A stretch of DNA of 64,000 bases from Kingella oralis (GCF_014054985.1 NZ_CP059569.1:1302001-1366000); one strand, 5' to 3'; positions 18,433 through 29,140 are shown, numbered from the stretch's first letter. A program made the numbers and translations. The notes: a model not told the origin generated them from the letters alone.

Positions 18433-18462
18433 ATTATACGCTAATTTGCCATATAGATTGAA
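18433..18462 (-). promoter_or_regulatory. likely rpoH promoter
   Basis: On the minus strand TATAAT (18438-18433) lies 18 bases downstream of TTCAAT (18462-18457). The -10 is perfect and the -35 weak; it lies about 50 bases before the rpoH start in an AT-rich gap. Confidence 0.5.
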
Positions 18463-18524
18463 TTTTTAAATCGTTAAACCGCGTAAAAAGCAGAATTTTT
18501 ATCATGCCCACTTTTCAGGCTGCC

Positions 18525-19241
18525 TCAACGCCGCAGCCTGAAAAACGCTTGCAGCTGCTGTTTCGCTTCATCCGCCAACAGCCCGCCCAACATGGCAGTA
18601 TGTTGATTTAATTGATTGTTTGAAAACAGATTTAACACACTCCCCGCCGCCCCCGTTTTGGGCTCATGCGCCGCAAACACCACCCGTGCCACCCGCGCCT
18701 GAATCATCGCACTCGCGCACATCGCGCACGGCTCCAACGACACATACACATCGCATTCATTCAAGCGATAATTGCCCAGCACCTGACCCGCCGCCGCCAG
18801 CGCCTGAATCTCCGCATGATGGCTGATGCTGCAATCCGCCACGCAGCGGTTATGCGCCTGCGCAATGATTTCGCCACGATGCACCACCACCGCGCCCACA
18901 GGCACTTCGCCCAATTTCGCCGCTTCGGCAGCCTGAAAAAGCGCAGCGCGCATCCATCGTTCCATCTCGTCTTGCGGCGGAAACAGCGCAACGGGCGGCA
19001 TTTGGCGCAATTGTTGCATCCAATATTCGCGCTCCTGCTGCGAAAGCTGCCGCACCGTTTTCAGGCTGCCTACCGCCACCAGCTGCCAAAACACACTGCG
19101 GGTTACGCTTAACCCCGATTGCTTCAACAACAAAAAAACACGGCAAGGATTCATCGCCTGCACATCCTGCACGGTATGCACATTCAATCGGGCTAATGCT
19201 TGGATAACTTTGGGCGCAAGCGGCGGCGTGGTGAGCTTCAT
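18525..19241 (-). CDS. tadA: tRNA adenosine deaminase TadA with N-terminal TfoX C-terminal-like domain
   Basis: 238 residues from ATG 19241 (MKLTTPPLAPKVIQALARLN). The catalytic half begins near residue 90 and has the zinc motifs HAEIQAL and PCAMCASAM, the signature of the deaminase that makes inosine at tRNA wobble position 34. The first 70 residues (LAPKVIQALARLNVHTVQDV, then FLLLKQSG) look like the helix-hairpin-helix C-terminal domain of TfoX, joined by a linker. E. coli TadA (about 167 aa) lacks it. The last codons overlap a DUS pair (18511-18545) that probably terminates transcription. Confidence 0.88.
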   Translation of the reverse strand: MKLTTPPLAPKVIQALARLNVHTVQDVQAMNPCRVFLLLKQSGLSVTRSVFWQLVAVGSLKTVRQLSQQEREYWMQQLRQMPPVALFPPQDEMERWMRAALFQAAEAAKLGEVPVGAVVVHRGEIIAQAHNRCVADCSISHHAEIQALAAAGQVLGNYRLNECDVYVSLEPCAMCASAMIQARVARVVFAAHEPKTGAAGSVLNLFSNNQLNQHTAMLGGLLADEAKQQLQAFFRLRR

Positions 19242-19307
19242 AAAAGGCAGCCTGAAAACAAAAACAAGGAAACCTGCCAAACAGATTTCCTTGTTTTCTT
19301 ATTTAAA

Positions 19308-19664
19308 TTAAGCCAAAGCAGCTTTCGCTTTTTCAACCAATTGAGCAAAGGCAGCTTTGTCAAACACAGCCAAATCAGCCAATACTTTGCGGTCCAGTTC
19401 AATCGCAGCGCGTTTCAAGCCGTTCATGAATTTGCTGTAAGACAAACCGTTCAAGCGGGCACCTGCATTGATACGCGCAATCCACAATTGGCGGAATTGG
19501 CGTTTGCGTTGGCGACGGTCGCGGTATGCGTATTGACCGGCTTTCATCACCGCCTGTTTGGCGATGCGATAGACATTTTTGCGACGACCGCGATAGCCTT
19601 TGGCTAACGCAATCACTTTTTTATGACGAGCACGAGCGGTAACACCGCGTTTTACGCGTGGCAT
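19308..19664 (-). CDS. rplT: 50S ribosomal protein L20
   Basis: 118 residues, the normal length. Starts [18 protein letters not shown] and contains [19 protein letters not shown] and [11 protein letters not shown], all typical of L20. It is a 23S rRNA-binding protein needed early in 50S assembly and, in several bacteria, an autogenous repressor of its operon. Last gene of thrS-infC-rpmI-rplT, 12 bases after rpmI. Confidence 0.97.
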   Translation of the reverse strand: MPRVKRGVTARARHKKVIALAKGYRGRRKNVYRIAKQAVMKAGQYAYRDRRQRKRQFRQLWIARINAGARLNGLSYSKFMNGLKRAAIELDRKVLADLAVFDKAAFAQLVEKAKAALA

Positions 19665-19676
19665 AGTTTAACTCCT

Positions 19677-19874
19677 TTAAGCGTAAGGTAACATTTTAGC
19701 AACGGAAGCCATATCGCGTTCGTTCACCATGGCGGTGCCGCGCAATTGGCGTTTAGTTTTAGTGGTTTTTTTGGTCAGGATATGACTTTTGAACGCATGA
19801 CCGCGTTTTACACCACCGTTACCCAGTACTTTGAAGCGTTTTTTCGCGCTAGACTTGGTTTTCATTTTAGGCAT
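19677..19874 (-). CDS. rpmI: 50S ribosomal protein L35
   Basis: 65 residues from ATG 19874 ([20 protein letters not shown]), the canonical L35 start; an open frame upstream to 19928 is not part of the protein. The rest ([16 protein letters not shown]) is standard. It sits between infC and rplT. A hairpin terminator precedes it, about 90 bases upstream. Confidence 0.96.
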   Translation of the reverse strand: MPKMKTKSSAKKRFKVLGNGGVKRGHAFKSHILTKKTTKTKRQLRGTAMVNERDMASVAKMLPYA

Positions 19875-19964
19875 GGGAAAACTCCATTCATTTTTAAGAT
19901 AAGGCATCGGGCGTTTGCCATACAGCAATGCTTAAAACCCGAAACCACGGTTTTGTGCCGCTAG

Positions 19965-20001
19965 AAAAAACATTTTCCTGACGCGGCGTGTATCAGGAAA
20001 A
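19965..20001 (-). terminator. intrinsic terminator or attenuator between infC and rpmI
   Basis: On the minus strand TTTTCCTGA (20001-19993) pairs with TCAGGAAAA (19981-19973), loop of 11, followed by TGTTTTTTC. It is correctly oriented to stop transcription before rpmI-rplT, and may act as a partial terminator or regulated attenuator in this ribosomal operon. Confidence 0.7.
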
Positions 20002-20016
20002 CGCGGGATTATACGG

Positions 20017-20538
20017 TTATTTCTTCTTGGGCGCAAGCATCATCACCATTTGGCGACCTTCCAGCTTGGGGAAGGATTCGATTTGCGCTTCTTCCGCCAC
20101 ATCGGCTTTCACACGTTCCAAAAGCTGCGCGCCGATTTGTTGGTGCGCCATTTCGCGCCCACGAAAACGCAGCGTGATTTTGACTTTATCGCCATCGGTT
20201 AAAAATTCGCGCACTTTTCGCATTTTGATGTTGTAGTCGCCATCGTCTGTGCCGGGGCGGAATTTGATTTCTTTGATTTGGACTTGCTTCTGCTTTTTCT
20301 TGGCTTCGTCGCGTTTTTTGGATTGTTCGTATTTGTATTTGCCAAAGTCCATCAGTTTGCAAACAGGCGGCTTGGCAGTGGGGGAAATTTCTACCAAATC
20401 CACGTCTTGTTCTTCTGCCATAGACATGGCTTCTTTTAGGCTCACAACGCCAAGTTGTTCGCCGTCGCCACTGATTAAGCGCACTTCTTTGGCGGTGATT
20501 TCGCCGTTGATTCGTGCTTCGCGTTCTTGCTGTGCGAT
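20017..20538 (-). CDS. infC: translation initiation factor IF-3 (non-canonical AUC start)
   Basis: 173 residues. The conserved N-terminus [20 protein letters not shown] lies upstream of any ATG, GTG or TTG except an internal GTG at 20484 that would remove it. The codons at 20538 and 20541 are both ATC, with TAGGAG 5-8 bases upstream, so translation most likely starts at AUC. Non-AUG starts (AUU, AUC) are a known feature of infC because IF-3 rejects them, giving autoregulation. The rest is typical ([33 protein letters not shown]). Second gene of the thrS operon. Confidence 0.95.
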   Translation of the reverse strand: MAQQEREARINGEITAKEVRLISGDGEQLGVVSLKEAMSMAEEQDVDLVEISPTAKPPVCKLMDFGKYKYEQSKKRDEAKKKQKQVQIKEIKFRPGTDDGDYNIKMRKVREFLTDGDKVKITLRFRGREMAHQQIGAQLLERVKADVAEEAQIESFPKLEGRQMVMMLAPKKK

Positions 20539-20670
20539 GATGAATGCTCCTATAAAAATTGATGTTTCAGGCTGCCTCTATGCCCTAGCGCAACCCGCTG
20601 AATGAAAGGGCGTATTTTAAACGTTTTGTATGGGGTTTGTGAAGTTTGTTTAAGATTTTTGTCGCCATGA

Positions 20671-20703
20671 GCAGCCTGAAAAACGCCTTTTCAGGCTGCC
20701 TCA
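20671..20703. terminator. inverted DUS pair between thrS and infC
   Basis: GCAGCCTGAAAAACG and CCTTTTCAGGCTGC form a stem just past the thrS stop, inside the 175-base gap before infC. A separate infC promoter may therefore exist. Confidence 0.65.
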
Positions 20704-20716
20704 ATATTCAAAGCGC

Positions 20717-22630
20717 TTAAAACTCGGTTTTCATTTCTTCCAGCAGCCGTTCAATAAAATCTTCCACTTTCAGGCTGCCTAAGTCTTCGGCTTTTTTGCG
20801 CACGGCAACTTGCCCGTTTTCCATTTCTTTGTCGCCCACTACGATTTGGTACGGATAGCGTTGCGAGCTGTTGTCGCGGATTTTGTAGCCGATTTTTTCG
20901 TTGCGCAAATCCAACTCGGCGCGGAAGCCTGCGGCTTGCAGTTTGGCAACCACTTCGCGGCAGTAGTCGGCTTGTTTTTCGGTGATGTTCATCACCACCA
21001 TTTGCACGGGGGCAAGCCACAGCGGGAACGAGCCTGCGTGTTGTTCAATCAGGATGCCGATAAAGCGTTCCAGCGAGCCCAATATAGCGCGGTGCAGCAT
21101 CACGGGGCGGGCGCGGTTGTTGTCGCGGGTAACGTATTCGGCATCCAGTCGTTCGGGCAACACGAAATCAAGCTGAATCGTGCCGCATTGCCATGAGCGT
21201 CCGAGCGCGTCTTTGATGTGGTATTCCACTTTGGGCCCGTAAAACGCGCCTTCGCCTGGCAATTCCTGCCATGTTACGCCACACGCGGTGAGCGCATCGC
21301 GCAAGCCTTGTTCGGCCTTGTCCCAAATTTCGTCGCTGCCGGCGCGTTTTTCGGGGCGCAGCGAGAGTTTGATGCTGACATCGTGGAAGCCAAATTGGCG
21401 GTAGATTTTCATCACCAGCTGGTTAAACGCGCGGGTTTCTTCGGCGATTTGGTCTTCGGTGCAGAAAATGTGGGCATCGTCTTGCACGAAACCGCGCACG
21501 CGCATCAGGCCGTGCAATGCGCCGCTGGGTTCGTTACGGTGGCATGAGCCGAACTCTGCTAGGCGCATGGGCAAATCGTTGTAGGAACGCAAGCCGTGGT
21601 TGAAAATTTGTACATGGCCTGGGCAGTTCATCGGTTTAACGGCGTAGTCGCGTTTTTCGGACGATGTTAAGAACATATTGTCTTTGTAGTTTGCCCAATG
21701 CCCTGATTTTTCCCAAAAAGTTTTATCCATGATTTGCGGGGTTTTGACTTCTTGGTAGCCTGCGGCGGTGAGTTCGCGGCGCATGTGTTGTTCGATGACT
21801 TGCCACAGCGTCCAGCCGCGCGGATGCCAGAACACCATGCCGGGGGCTTCGTCTTGCAGGTGGAACAGATCTAGCTGTTTGCCCAGCTTGCGGTGATCGC
21901 GTTTTTCGGCTTCTTCAATGCGCGTGATGTAGGCTTTGAGATCGTCTTTGTTTGCCCATGCTGTGCCGTAGATGCGTTGCAATTGCTCGTTGTTGCTATC
22001 GCCGCGCCAGTATGCGCCCGACACTTTGGTGAGCTTGAAATTTTTGAGGAAACGGGTGTTGGGAACGTGCGGCCCGCGGCACATATCCACATATTCTTGG
22101 TGGTAATACATGCCCATGGCGGTGATGTCGTCTGCCATGTCGTCAATCAGGCGCAGTTTGTAGTCTTCGCCGCGTTGTTTAAAGATTTCAATCACTTCGG
22201 CGCGCGGCGTCATTTTTTTGATGACATCGTAGTCTTGGTTAATCAGCTCTTTCATGCGCGTTTCAATGGCGGCGATGTCTTCGGGCGTGAACGGTTTTTC
22301 GCTGAAAATGTCGTAGTAAAAGCCGTCTTCGATCACAGGACCGATGACCATTTTGACGCTGGGGAACAGTTGTTTCACCGCATGCCCAACCAAGTGCGCA
22401 CAAGAGTGGCGGATGATTTCTACGCCTTCGGGGTCTTTGGGGGTGATGATTTGCACGCTGGCGTCTTCGGTAATCGGGTCGCTGGCATCGCGCAAAATGC
22501 CGTTTACTTTGCCTGCTACGGTGGCTTTTGCCAGCCCTGCGCCGATGTCGGCGGCAATTTGGGCGATGGTGGTGGGGGATTCGTATTGGCGGACGCTGCC
22601 GTCGGGTAGGGTGATGTTGAGTTGAGACAT
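20717..22630 (-). CDS. thrS: threonyl-tRNA synthetase
   Basis: 637 residues, the usual length. N-terminal TGS domain ([20 protein letters not shown]), editing domain with [10 protein letters not shown] (residues 75-84) and the zinc/editing Cys-His region, then the class II core: motif 2 in [19 protein letters not shown] and motif 3 near [27 protein letters not shown] supplies the zinc-binding Cys. The anticodon-binding domain is C-terminal. One DUS is in frame (GSLK near the end). First gene of thrS-infC-rpmI-rplT. Confidence 0.97.
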   Translation of the reverse strand: MSQLNITLPDGSVRQYESPTTIAQIAADIGAGLAKATVAGKVNGILRDASDPITEDASVQIITPKDPEGVEIIRHSCAHLVGHAVKQLFPSVKMVIGPVIEDGFYYDIFSEKPFTPEDIAAIETRMKELINQDYDVIKKMTPRAEVIEIFKQRGEDYKLRLIDDMADDITAMGMYYHQEYVDMCRGPHVPNTRFLKNFKLTKVSGAYWRGDSNNEQLQRIYGTAWANKDDLKAYITRIEEAEKRDHRKLGKQLDLFHLQDEAPGMVFWHPRGWTLWQVIEQHMRRELTAAGYQEVKTPQIMDKTFWEKSGHWANYKDNMFLTSSEKRDYAVKPMNCPGHVQIFNHGLRSYNDLPMRLAEFGSCHRNEPSGALHGLMRVRGFVQDDAHIFCTEDQIAEETRAFNQLVMKIYRQFGFHDVSIKLSLRPEKRAGSDEIWDKAEQGLRDALTACGVTWQELPGEGAFYGPKVEYHIKDALGRSWQCGTIQLDFVLPERLDAEYVTRDNNRARPVMLHRAILGSLERFIGILIEQHAGSFPLWLAPVQMVVMNITEKQADYCREVVAKLQAAGFRAELDLRNEKIGYKIRDNSSQRYPYQIVVGDKEMENGQVAVRKKAEDLGSLKVEDFIERLLEEMKTEF

Positions 22631-22793
22631 GGTTGCTCCGAAATTGGGTATATAACGTTTTCAGGCTGCCTAAACCGCTTTTAGACTGTCTAAACCGCGC
22701 CCAAAAACGCGAAATTATAGAGATGATGGGCTTGATAAACAAGGCAAACGGGGTTTTCAGGCTGCCTAAAATACGGTTTGCGGGTAAAACCGT

Positions 22794-22799
22794 TATAAT
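22794..22799 (+). promoter_or_regulatory. probable -10 of the tgt promoter
   Basis: A consensus TATAAT stands about 45 bases upstream of the tgt ATG, after a DUS. No good -35 is seen at 17 bases. Confidence 0.35.
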
Positions 22800-22826
22800 C
22801 GTGGCTTTTATTTTCAGGCTGCCTGA

Positions 22827-23960
<1,134 letters not shown>

Positions 23961-24086
23961 TTTACCAACAAGGCAGCCTGAAACCAAGTTAAAACCCATT
24001 CCACAAACCACGTTATCCATAATAAAAAAGCATTTTCAGGCTGCCTTTGCCCCTTCCCCAACCACACTACAAAACAGGAGAGCATC

Positions 24087-24860
24087 ATGTCTGATAGCGA
24101 CAAAAAAAGCCAAACAGGCCATCACTTTCTCGCCAGTCTCGGCAAAACCCGCCTGCGCCCTGGTGGGCGACGCGCAACGGATTGGCTGATTGAGCAAGCG
24201 CAGTTCACGCCGCAAACGCAGGTGCTTGAAGTCGCGTGCAATATGGCGACCACCGCCATCGGCTTGGCGCAACGCTTCGGCTGCCACATCAACGGCGTGG
24301 ATTTGGATCACCACGCGCTGGAAAAAGCCGAGCGCAACATCGCCGCTGCGGGTTTGTCGTCGCTGATTCAAGTGCAACACGCCAACGCCACCGCGCTGCC
24401 CTTCCCCGACAACAGCTTTGATGTGGTCATCAACGAAGCCATGCTCACCATGCTGCCCGTTGCCAACAAGCAGGCGGCGATTGCCGAATATTTCCGCGTG
24501 CTCAAACCTGGCGGCGTGCTGCTCACGCATGATGTGGTGGTGAGCGACACCGATAGCGAAGCGGCGGTGGAACGCCTGCGCGACACGATTAAAGTGAAAG
24601 TTACCCCGCTCACCGAAGGCGGCTGGCAAGATTTGTTCCGACAAGGCGGTTTTGCCGATTTGAAAACGCTGCGCGGCGGCATGACGCTGCTCTCGCCCGC
24701 AGGTTTGATTCACGATGAAGGCTGGCTGCGCACGTTCAAAATCATCCGCAACGCCTTGAAAGCGGAAAACCGCGCAACGTTCAAACGCATGTTCCGCACG
24801 TTTAACGATCCCGCGCAGAGCATGGGGTTTATTGCCGTGTGTAGCAGAAAACCCAGTTAA
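24087..24860 (+). CDS. class I SAM-dependent methyltransferase
   Basis: 257 residues from ATG with GGAG upstream. Motif I is VLEVACNMATTAIGLAQRF (a normal E/DxGxG is replaced by EVACNMA), motif II NGVDLDHHALEKAER, then PFPDNSFDVVINEAMLTML and FRVLKPGGVLLTHDVV, the layout of methyltransferase-11 family enzymes. The N-terminus RLRPGGRRATDWLI is typical of a neisserial group of such proteins. The substrate is not predictable. A DUS pair (24873-24903) closes the gene. Confidence 0.75.
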   Translation: MSDSDKKSQTGHHFLASLGKTRLRPGGRRATDWLIEQAQFTPQTQVLEVACNMATTAIGLAQRFGCHINGVDLDHHALEKAERNIAAAGLSSLIQVQHANATALPFPDNSFDVVINEAMLTMLPVANKQAAIAEYFRVLKPGGVLLTHDVVVSDTDSEAAVERLRDTIKVKVTPLTEGGWQDLFRQGGFADLKTLRGGMTLLSPAGLIHDEGWLRTFKIIRNALKAENRATFKRMFRTFNDPAQSMGFIAVCSRKPS

Positions 24861-24872
24861 ACAATAAGATAG

Positions 24873-24903
24873 AGGCAGCCTGAAAACCACTTTCAGGCTG
24901 CCC
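24873..24903. terminator. inverted-DUS terminator
   Basis: AGGCAGCCTGAAAA and TTTCAGGCTGCC flank a very short loop 12 bases after the methyltransferase stop. Confidence 0.7.
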
Positions 24904-24921
24904 AAACATACAAAATCCATC

Positions 24922-25173
24922 ATGCCAACGATTGATGCCACCATTCACCATCTAGCCAAGCAACTGCTTACCCAGCGCGAAAGCCGAGAAACCATCGCCA
25001 CCCGAGCCGCGCAGCTTATCAAACAAATTGAGCGCGATGATACCGCCGTTAGCCCGCCCATGTTTTCCTTTTTGCAGTATTTGGCAGGATTTGATACGCT
25101 CGATTTTAGCCGAGACTATCTGTTTTCATTAGACGATTTGCAACGAGAATACAGCAAAATCCAACATCCCTAA
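24922..25173 (+). CDS. small hypothetical protein
   Basis: 83 residues, helical and soluble by composition (IHHLAKQLLTQRESRETIA, then LAGFDTLDFSRDYLFSLDDL). No recognised motif. Coding is supported by clean codon use and its place between two terminator-like DUS pairs. It could be a small regulatory or toxin-antitoxin-type protein, but nothing specific shows this. Confidence 0.5.
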   Translation: MPTIDATIHHLAKQLLTQRESRETIATRAAQLIKQIERDDTAVSPPMFSFLQYLAGFDTLDFSRDYLFSLDDLQREYSKIQHP

Positions 25174-25277
25174 TCAAAGGCAGCCTGAAAGCGAGCTTGC
25201 GAGCTTCTGCGAAGCTAAAACCCTAAAACCCATTTTCAGGCTGTCTCCCTCTACCCCTAACCAAAGGCAGCCTGAAA

Positions 25278-25889
25278 ATGGAACACGCAAACACAGACAA
25301 CACCCCCGCCATCGAATCCCTCCCCTTCCCGCCCTTTCTGCCGCCGCACGCCACGGTGATGCTGATGGGCACCTTCCCCCCGCCCGCCGACAAACGCAGC
25401 ATGGCGTTTCACTATCCCAATTTTCAAAACGACATGTGGCGCGTGTATGGCATCGTGTTTTTTGACGACCCCAGCCATTTTCAGGCTGCCTCAGGCAAGC
25501 ATTTTGATGCCGACAAAATCAAAGATTTTCTATGGCAACGCGGCATCGCCTCCTGCCCCACTGTGTTCAAAGCCATCCGTGGGCACGGCAACGCCTCGGA
25601 CGATTTTTTGCAGATTGTGGAAAGCGTGGATTTGCCCGCCATCCTCGCGCAAATGCCCAAGGTGCAGCGCATCGGCACCACAGGCGGCAAAGCCACCGAA
25701 GTGCTCATCGGCAAGCTGCCCGGCAAAACCAAGCTGCCCAAAACAGGCGAAACCATCGCCTACCCCTGCGGCGAGCGGCAGTTGCAACTCACCCGCCTGC
25801 CCTCCACCTCGCGCGCCTATCCGTTAAGCCTTGCCAAAAAAGCCGAAGCCTATCGCCGCTTTTTTCAGGCTGCTGGGCTGGTTGAATAG
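25278..25889 (+). CDS. uracil-DNA glycosylase superfamily protein
   Basis: 203 residues. The start has VMLMGTFPPPADKRSMAFHY followed by PNFQNDMWRVYGIVFF, the pattern of the UDG-superfamily proteins that use GTFPP...YPNxxNxFW in place of the classical GQDPYH. The second conserved segment is IGTTGGKATEVL and the third LTRLPSTSRAYPLSLAKK. Base-excision activity is not proven for this group. One DUS in frame (FQAASG). The ATG lies a few bases after a DUS, and the gene ends before a DUS pair at 25899-25944. Confidence 0.7.
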   Translation: MEHANTDNTPAIESLPFPPFLPPHATVMLMGTFPPPADKRSMAFHYPNFQNDMWRVYGIVFFDDPSHFQAASGKHFDADKIKDFLWQRGIASCPTVFKAIRGHGNASDDFLQIVESVDLPAILAQMPKVQRIGTTGGKATEVLIGKLPGKTKLPKTGETIAYPCGERQLQLTRLPSTSRAYPLSLAKKAEAYRRFFQAAGLVE

Positions 25890-25898
25890 CCGCCATAC

Positions 25899-25944
25899 AA
25901 AGGCAGCCTGAAATTTGCTTCACTCGTTTTCAGGCTGCCCTTAA
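25899..25944. terminator. inverted-DUS terminator
   Basis: AAGGCAGCCTGAAA and TTTTCAGGCTGCCCTT after the UDG-like gene, before glyA. Confidence 0.65.
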
Positions 25945-26009
25945 TAAAAATTTACGTTACAATTCCTGCCAGTTTACATTTCCCCACAACCTAGCAAAGG
26001 ACGCATTAC

Positions 26010-27260
26010 ATGTATTCCAAAAGCCTTACCATCGCCAAATACGACCCCGAACTCGCCGCCGCCATCGCCGCCGAAGTAGAACGCCAGCAAGACCACATTG
26101 AGCTTATCGCATCCGAAAACTACGTCAGCTGCGCCGTGATGGAAGCCCAAGGCAGCCAATTAACCAACAAATACGCCGAAGGTTACCCTGGCAAACGCTA
26201 CTACGGCGGCTGCGAACACGTGGACGTTGCCGAGCAGCTCGCCATTGACCGCGTGAAAAAACTATTCGGCGCAGAATACGCCAACGTGCAGCCCCATTCG
26301 GGCAGCCAAGCCAACCAAGCCGTGTACGCCAGCGTGCTCAAACCGGGCGACACCATACTCGGCATGAGCTTAGCGCACGGCGGGCACTTAACCCACGGCG
26401 CAAGCGTGAACATCTCAGGCAAACTCTACAACGCCATTACCTACGGCTTGGACGAAAACGAAGTGCTGGACTACGCCGAAGTAGAACGCCTTGCGCTGGA
26501 ACACAAGCCCAAAATGATTGTCGCCGGCGCATCCGCCTACGCCCTGCAAATTGACTGGGCAAAATTCCGCGAAATCGCCGACAAAGTGGGCGCGTATTTA
26601 TTCGTGGACATGGCGCACTACGCAGGCTTGGTGGCTGGCGGCGAATACCCCAACCCCGTGCCCTTTGCCGATTTCGTTACCACCACCACCCACAAAACCC
26701 TGCGCGGCCCACGCGGCGGCGTAATCCTGTGCCGCGACAACACGCACGAAAAAGCCCTCAACTCCGCCATTTTCCCCAGCCTGCAAGGCGGGCCATTGAT
26801 GCACGTCATCGCCGCCAAAGCCGTAGCGTTTAAAGAAGCGTTAGAACCCGAGTTCAAACAATACGCCAAACAAGTGAAAATCAACGCGCAAGCGATGGCG
26901 GAAGAATTGGTGAAACGCGGCTTGCGCATCGTGTCTGGTCGCACCGAAAGCCATGTTTTCTTGGTAGATTTGCGCCCCAAAAACATCACCGGCAAAGCCG
27001 CCGAAGAAGCCTTGGGCAAGGCGCACATCACCATCAACAAAAACGCCATCCCCAACGACCCCGAAAAACCCTTCGTAACCAGCGGCATCCGCGTGGGCGC
27101 AGCCGCCATCACCACCCGCGGCTTCACCGAAGCCGATGTGCGCGAATTGGCAAACCTGCTGGCAGACGTGTTGGACAACCCCAACGATGAAGCGAACTTG
27201 GCAGCCGTGGCAGCCAAAGCCCAAGCCTTGTGCGCGAAAAACCCTGTTTACGGCGCGTGA
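26010..27260 (+). CDS. glyA: serine hydroxymethyltransferase
   Basis: 416 residues. PLP enzyme with [40 protein letters not shown] and the Schiff-base lysine in [14 protein letters not shown]. It converts serine and tetrahydrofolate to glycine and methylene-THF, feeding the one-carbon pool used by folD (33659). Standard length, with a strong DUS-pair terminator. Confidence 0.97.
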   Translation: MYSKSLTIAKYDPELAAAIAAEVERQQDHIELIASENYVSCAVMEAQGSQLTNKYAEGYPGKRYYGGCEHVDVAEQLAIDRVKKLFGAEYANVQPHSGSQANQAVYASVLKPGDTILGMSLAHGGHLTHGASVNISGKLYNAITYGLDENEVLDYAEVERLALEHKPKMIVAGASAYALQIDWAKFREIADKVGAYLFVDMAHYAGLVAGGEYPNPVPFADFVTTTTHKTLRGPRGGVILCRDNTHEKALNSAIFPSLQGGPLMHVIAAKAVAFKEALEPEFKQYAKQVKINAQAMAEELVKRGLRIVSGRTESHVFLVDLRPKNITGKAAEEALGKAHITINKNAIPNDPEKPFVTSGIRVGAAAITTRGFTEADVRELANLLADVLDNPNDEANLAAVAAKAQALCAKNPVYGA

Positions 27261-27281
27261 TTGAATTGCGCGTATAGATAG

Positions 27282-27325
27282 TAAGGCAGCCTGAAAACGG
27301 GTTTTCCCAATTTCAGGCTGCCTTA
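27282..27325 (+). terminator. inverted-DUS terminator of glyA
   Basis: AAGGCAGCCTGAAAACGG and a TTTCAGGCTGCCTT partner form a stem-loop 20 bases after the stop. Confidence 0.75.
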
Positions 27326-27427
27326 ACCCATTCTTTACCCGCCGCCCACCCATTTTTGCACAAACCCGCTATACGCCGCCCGCGCCATCTCGTATAACGC
27401 CGCCTTTTTCACCGCAAGGAGCGACAC

Positions 27428-27787
27428 ATGATTTCCCGCAAACACATCATCAGCATCGGCATCGCCGCCACCCTGCTTTCAGGCTGCGCGGTAAGCGAAG
27501 GCTTGAGCAACGCAGGCTTCCACGCCCGTTATTCCGCAGGCGAAATGCGCCGCGAACACGCCGATATGCACCGCGAGGGAGAACAGCGCATGCAAGAGCA
27601 TCATCAGCGCATGGAACACGGGCAAACCTTGGAACAGCGCATGCAGCGCGACCGCGAACAAATGGGGCAACGATCGCGCCAATTCGAGCGCAACGACCGC
27701 ACCGAGCAACGCTTCGGCTACCAAGAGCGCACTTCCGAGCGCGGCGGCTACACGCACATCCGCGTGCCCAGTCCTTGGCGCGATTAA
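27428..27787 (+). CDS. small Arg/Glu/Gln-rich lipoprotein
   Basis: 119 residues. Lipoprotein signal peptide: MISRKHIISIGIAATLLSGC with lipobox LLSGC and Cys20. The mature part is rich in Glu, Arg, Gln, His and Met (MRREHADMHREGEQRMQEHH), probably a helical coiled region, ending SERGGYTHIRVPSPWRD. I do not recognise a family. The lipobox is encoded by a DUS core (TTTCAGGCTGC). It is preceded by an AAGGAG RBS and followed by a DUS pair. Confidence 0.7.
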   Translation: MISRKHIISIGIAATLLSGCAVSEGLSNAGFHARYSAGEMRREHADMHREGEQRMQEHHQRMEHGQTLEQRMQRDREQMGQRSRQFERNDRTEQRFGYQERTSERGGYTHIRVPSPWRD

Positions 27788-28119
27788 CCCGCAGATAAAA
27801 GGCAGCCTGAAACGCACATTTAGCCGTTTCAGGCTGCCTTTTGCCGCGCCGGCACAAACCTTGCCAACCATATCTATTTATCATGCCTGCCAGCCCTGTT
27901 GTGATAATCAAACATCAGGCAGCCTGAAACCGTTAAAAAAGCGTTTCAGGCTGCCTTTTTTGTTAAAATCCGTTTACGTTCAAAGCAGCAGCCAACCAAC
28001 CCATCGGGCAGCCATGCCCGAATTTTCATGCGCCGGCTTCCCGTTTTCAGGCTGCCTGAAACGTAAATCTTTGTTTGCATCCCGTAAAATCACTTGATTT
28101 CACCATTAGGAACATAATC
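27788..28119. other. gene-free gap with two DUS pairs
   Basis: 27798-27845 and 27915-27963 are inverted DUS pairs, the second followed by TTTTTTG (a good terminator). Two further DUS lie at about 28044-28060. No gene is seen until 28120. Confidence 0.6.
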
Positions 28120-29105
28120 GTGCCAACCAACCAACGCAGCGCATAGCCTATCCCGCTGACTATATCCCCTACCCCGTCCGCGCCCAAATCACCCAAATCG
28201 ACCCCAAACTCGATGTCTTTTGGCAACAACACCTGCATGAAGTGTTCGCCACGCTCTCGCCGCAAGACCGCAGCAATGTTATCCAGCAGCTATTAAGCCG
28301 CATGGGCATCACATGGCACGCCGAAGCCAAAAAATTTATTTTTCAAGATGCCAATGAGCAAACCTTTGAGCAATTTGTCGCCAGCATTCCCGCCAAGCTC
28401 AAAATCGTCAAAATTTTGGGCGTAAACATCCAAAACAGCATGGAAAAACTGCGCGGCTATGCCGAAACCGTCAAAATTGCCGATTTTTTAGAAAACATTT
28501 TGGAACAAATCGCCGAAGCCAACACCCGTGGCGATTTGGAACAACAAAAATGGAAACAAAAGCTGCACAGCGCGTTTATCTACGCCGCTGCCGATGAAAT
28601 CCGCCGCAAAAAAGAGCTTATCCTGCCCGAAAACGCCCGCAAGCTGCACACCAACGCGGTTAAAGTCTTTATCAACGAAATTTATCTGAAACAACAACTG
28701 CTGGGCTTTTGGTTTAAAACCATGCGCAACCGCCAGCTTGCCGAATCGCCCGTTCCCCTTATCCACGATCTGGATAAGCTGTTCAAACGCAAAGCCAAAC
28801 AAATTGAAAAATTGGACGAGATGCGGCTAGAACGCAATCGCCTGCTGTATGCCGCTTACGATAAATTGATAAAACTACCCGATGAAGTCAAAACGCAAGT
28901 GGTGCACATGGAATTTGATACCCAAATCATCCACCGCAGCAACAGCCGCAGCTATGCCTATCCCAACGGCGAAAACGGCATTTCCGAGCTGCCGATTATT
29001 TTCAGACTGCCTGAAAACCGCGCCGAGCTGGATTTAAACCAGCTAGCCGAGCAAATGGCGGCGCGTGAAATAGACGATGCGGATGATATGGATGATAACG
29101 AATAA
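28120..29105 (+). pseudogene. hypothetical protein behind a (CCAA)3 tract: frameshifted or phase-OFF
   Basis: From GTG 28120 (AGGAA 7 bases upstream) the reading frame meets TAG after 8 codons. The downstream frame is open from 28110 to 29105 and reads RIAYPADYIPYPVRAQITQ before a GTG at 28242, which looks coding but has no start of its own. CCAACCAACCAA lies at 28123-28134. One more CCAA unit would join GTG 28120 to the long frame with no stop. The protein (about 325 residues when joined; 287 from the internal GTG 28242) is mostly helical with KKELILPENARKLHTN and KLFKRKAKQIEKLDEM, and ends acidic. No family is recognised. It may be translated from GTG 28242 or be phase variable. Confidence 0.55.
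28123..28134 (+). repeat. (CCAA)3 tetranucleotide tract at the start of an open frame
   Basis: Three perfect CCAA units directly after GTG 28120. Slipped-strand gain of one unit restores the frame of the downstream gene. Tetranucleotide tracts of this kind drive phase variation in Neisseria and Haemophilus, but three units is short. Confidence 0.6.
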
Positions 29106-29140
29106 GCACGTTTTGTAAAAAATTGCTAAAATCGTGCCCA

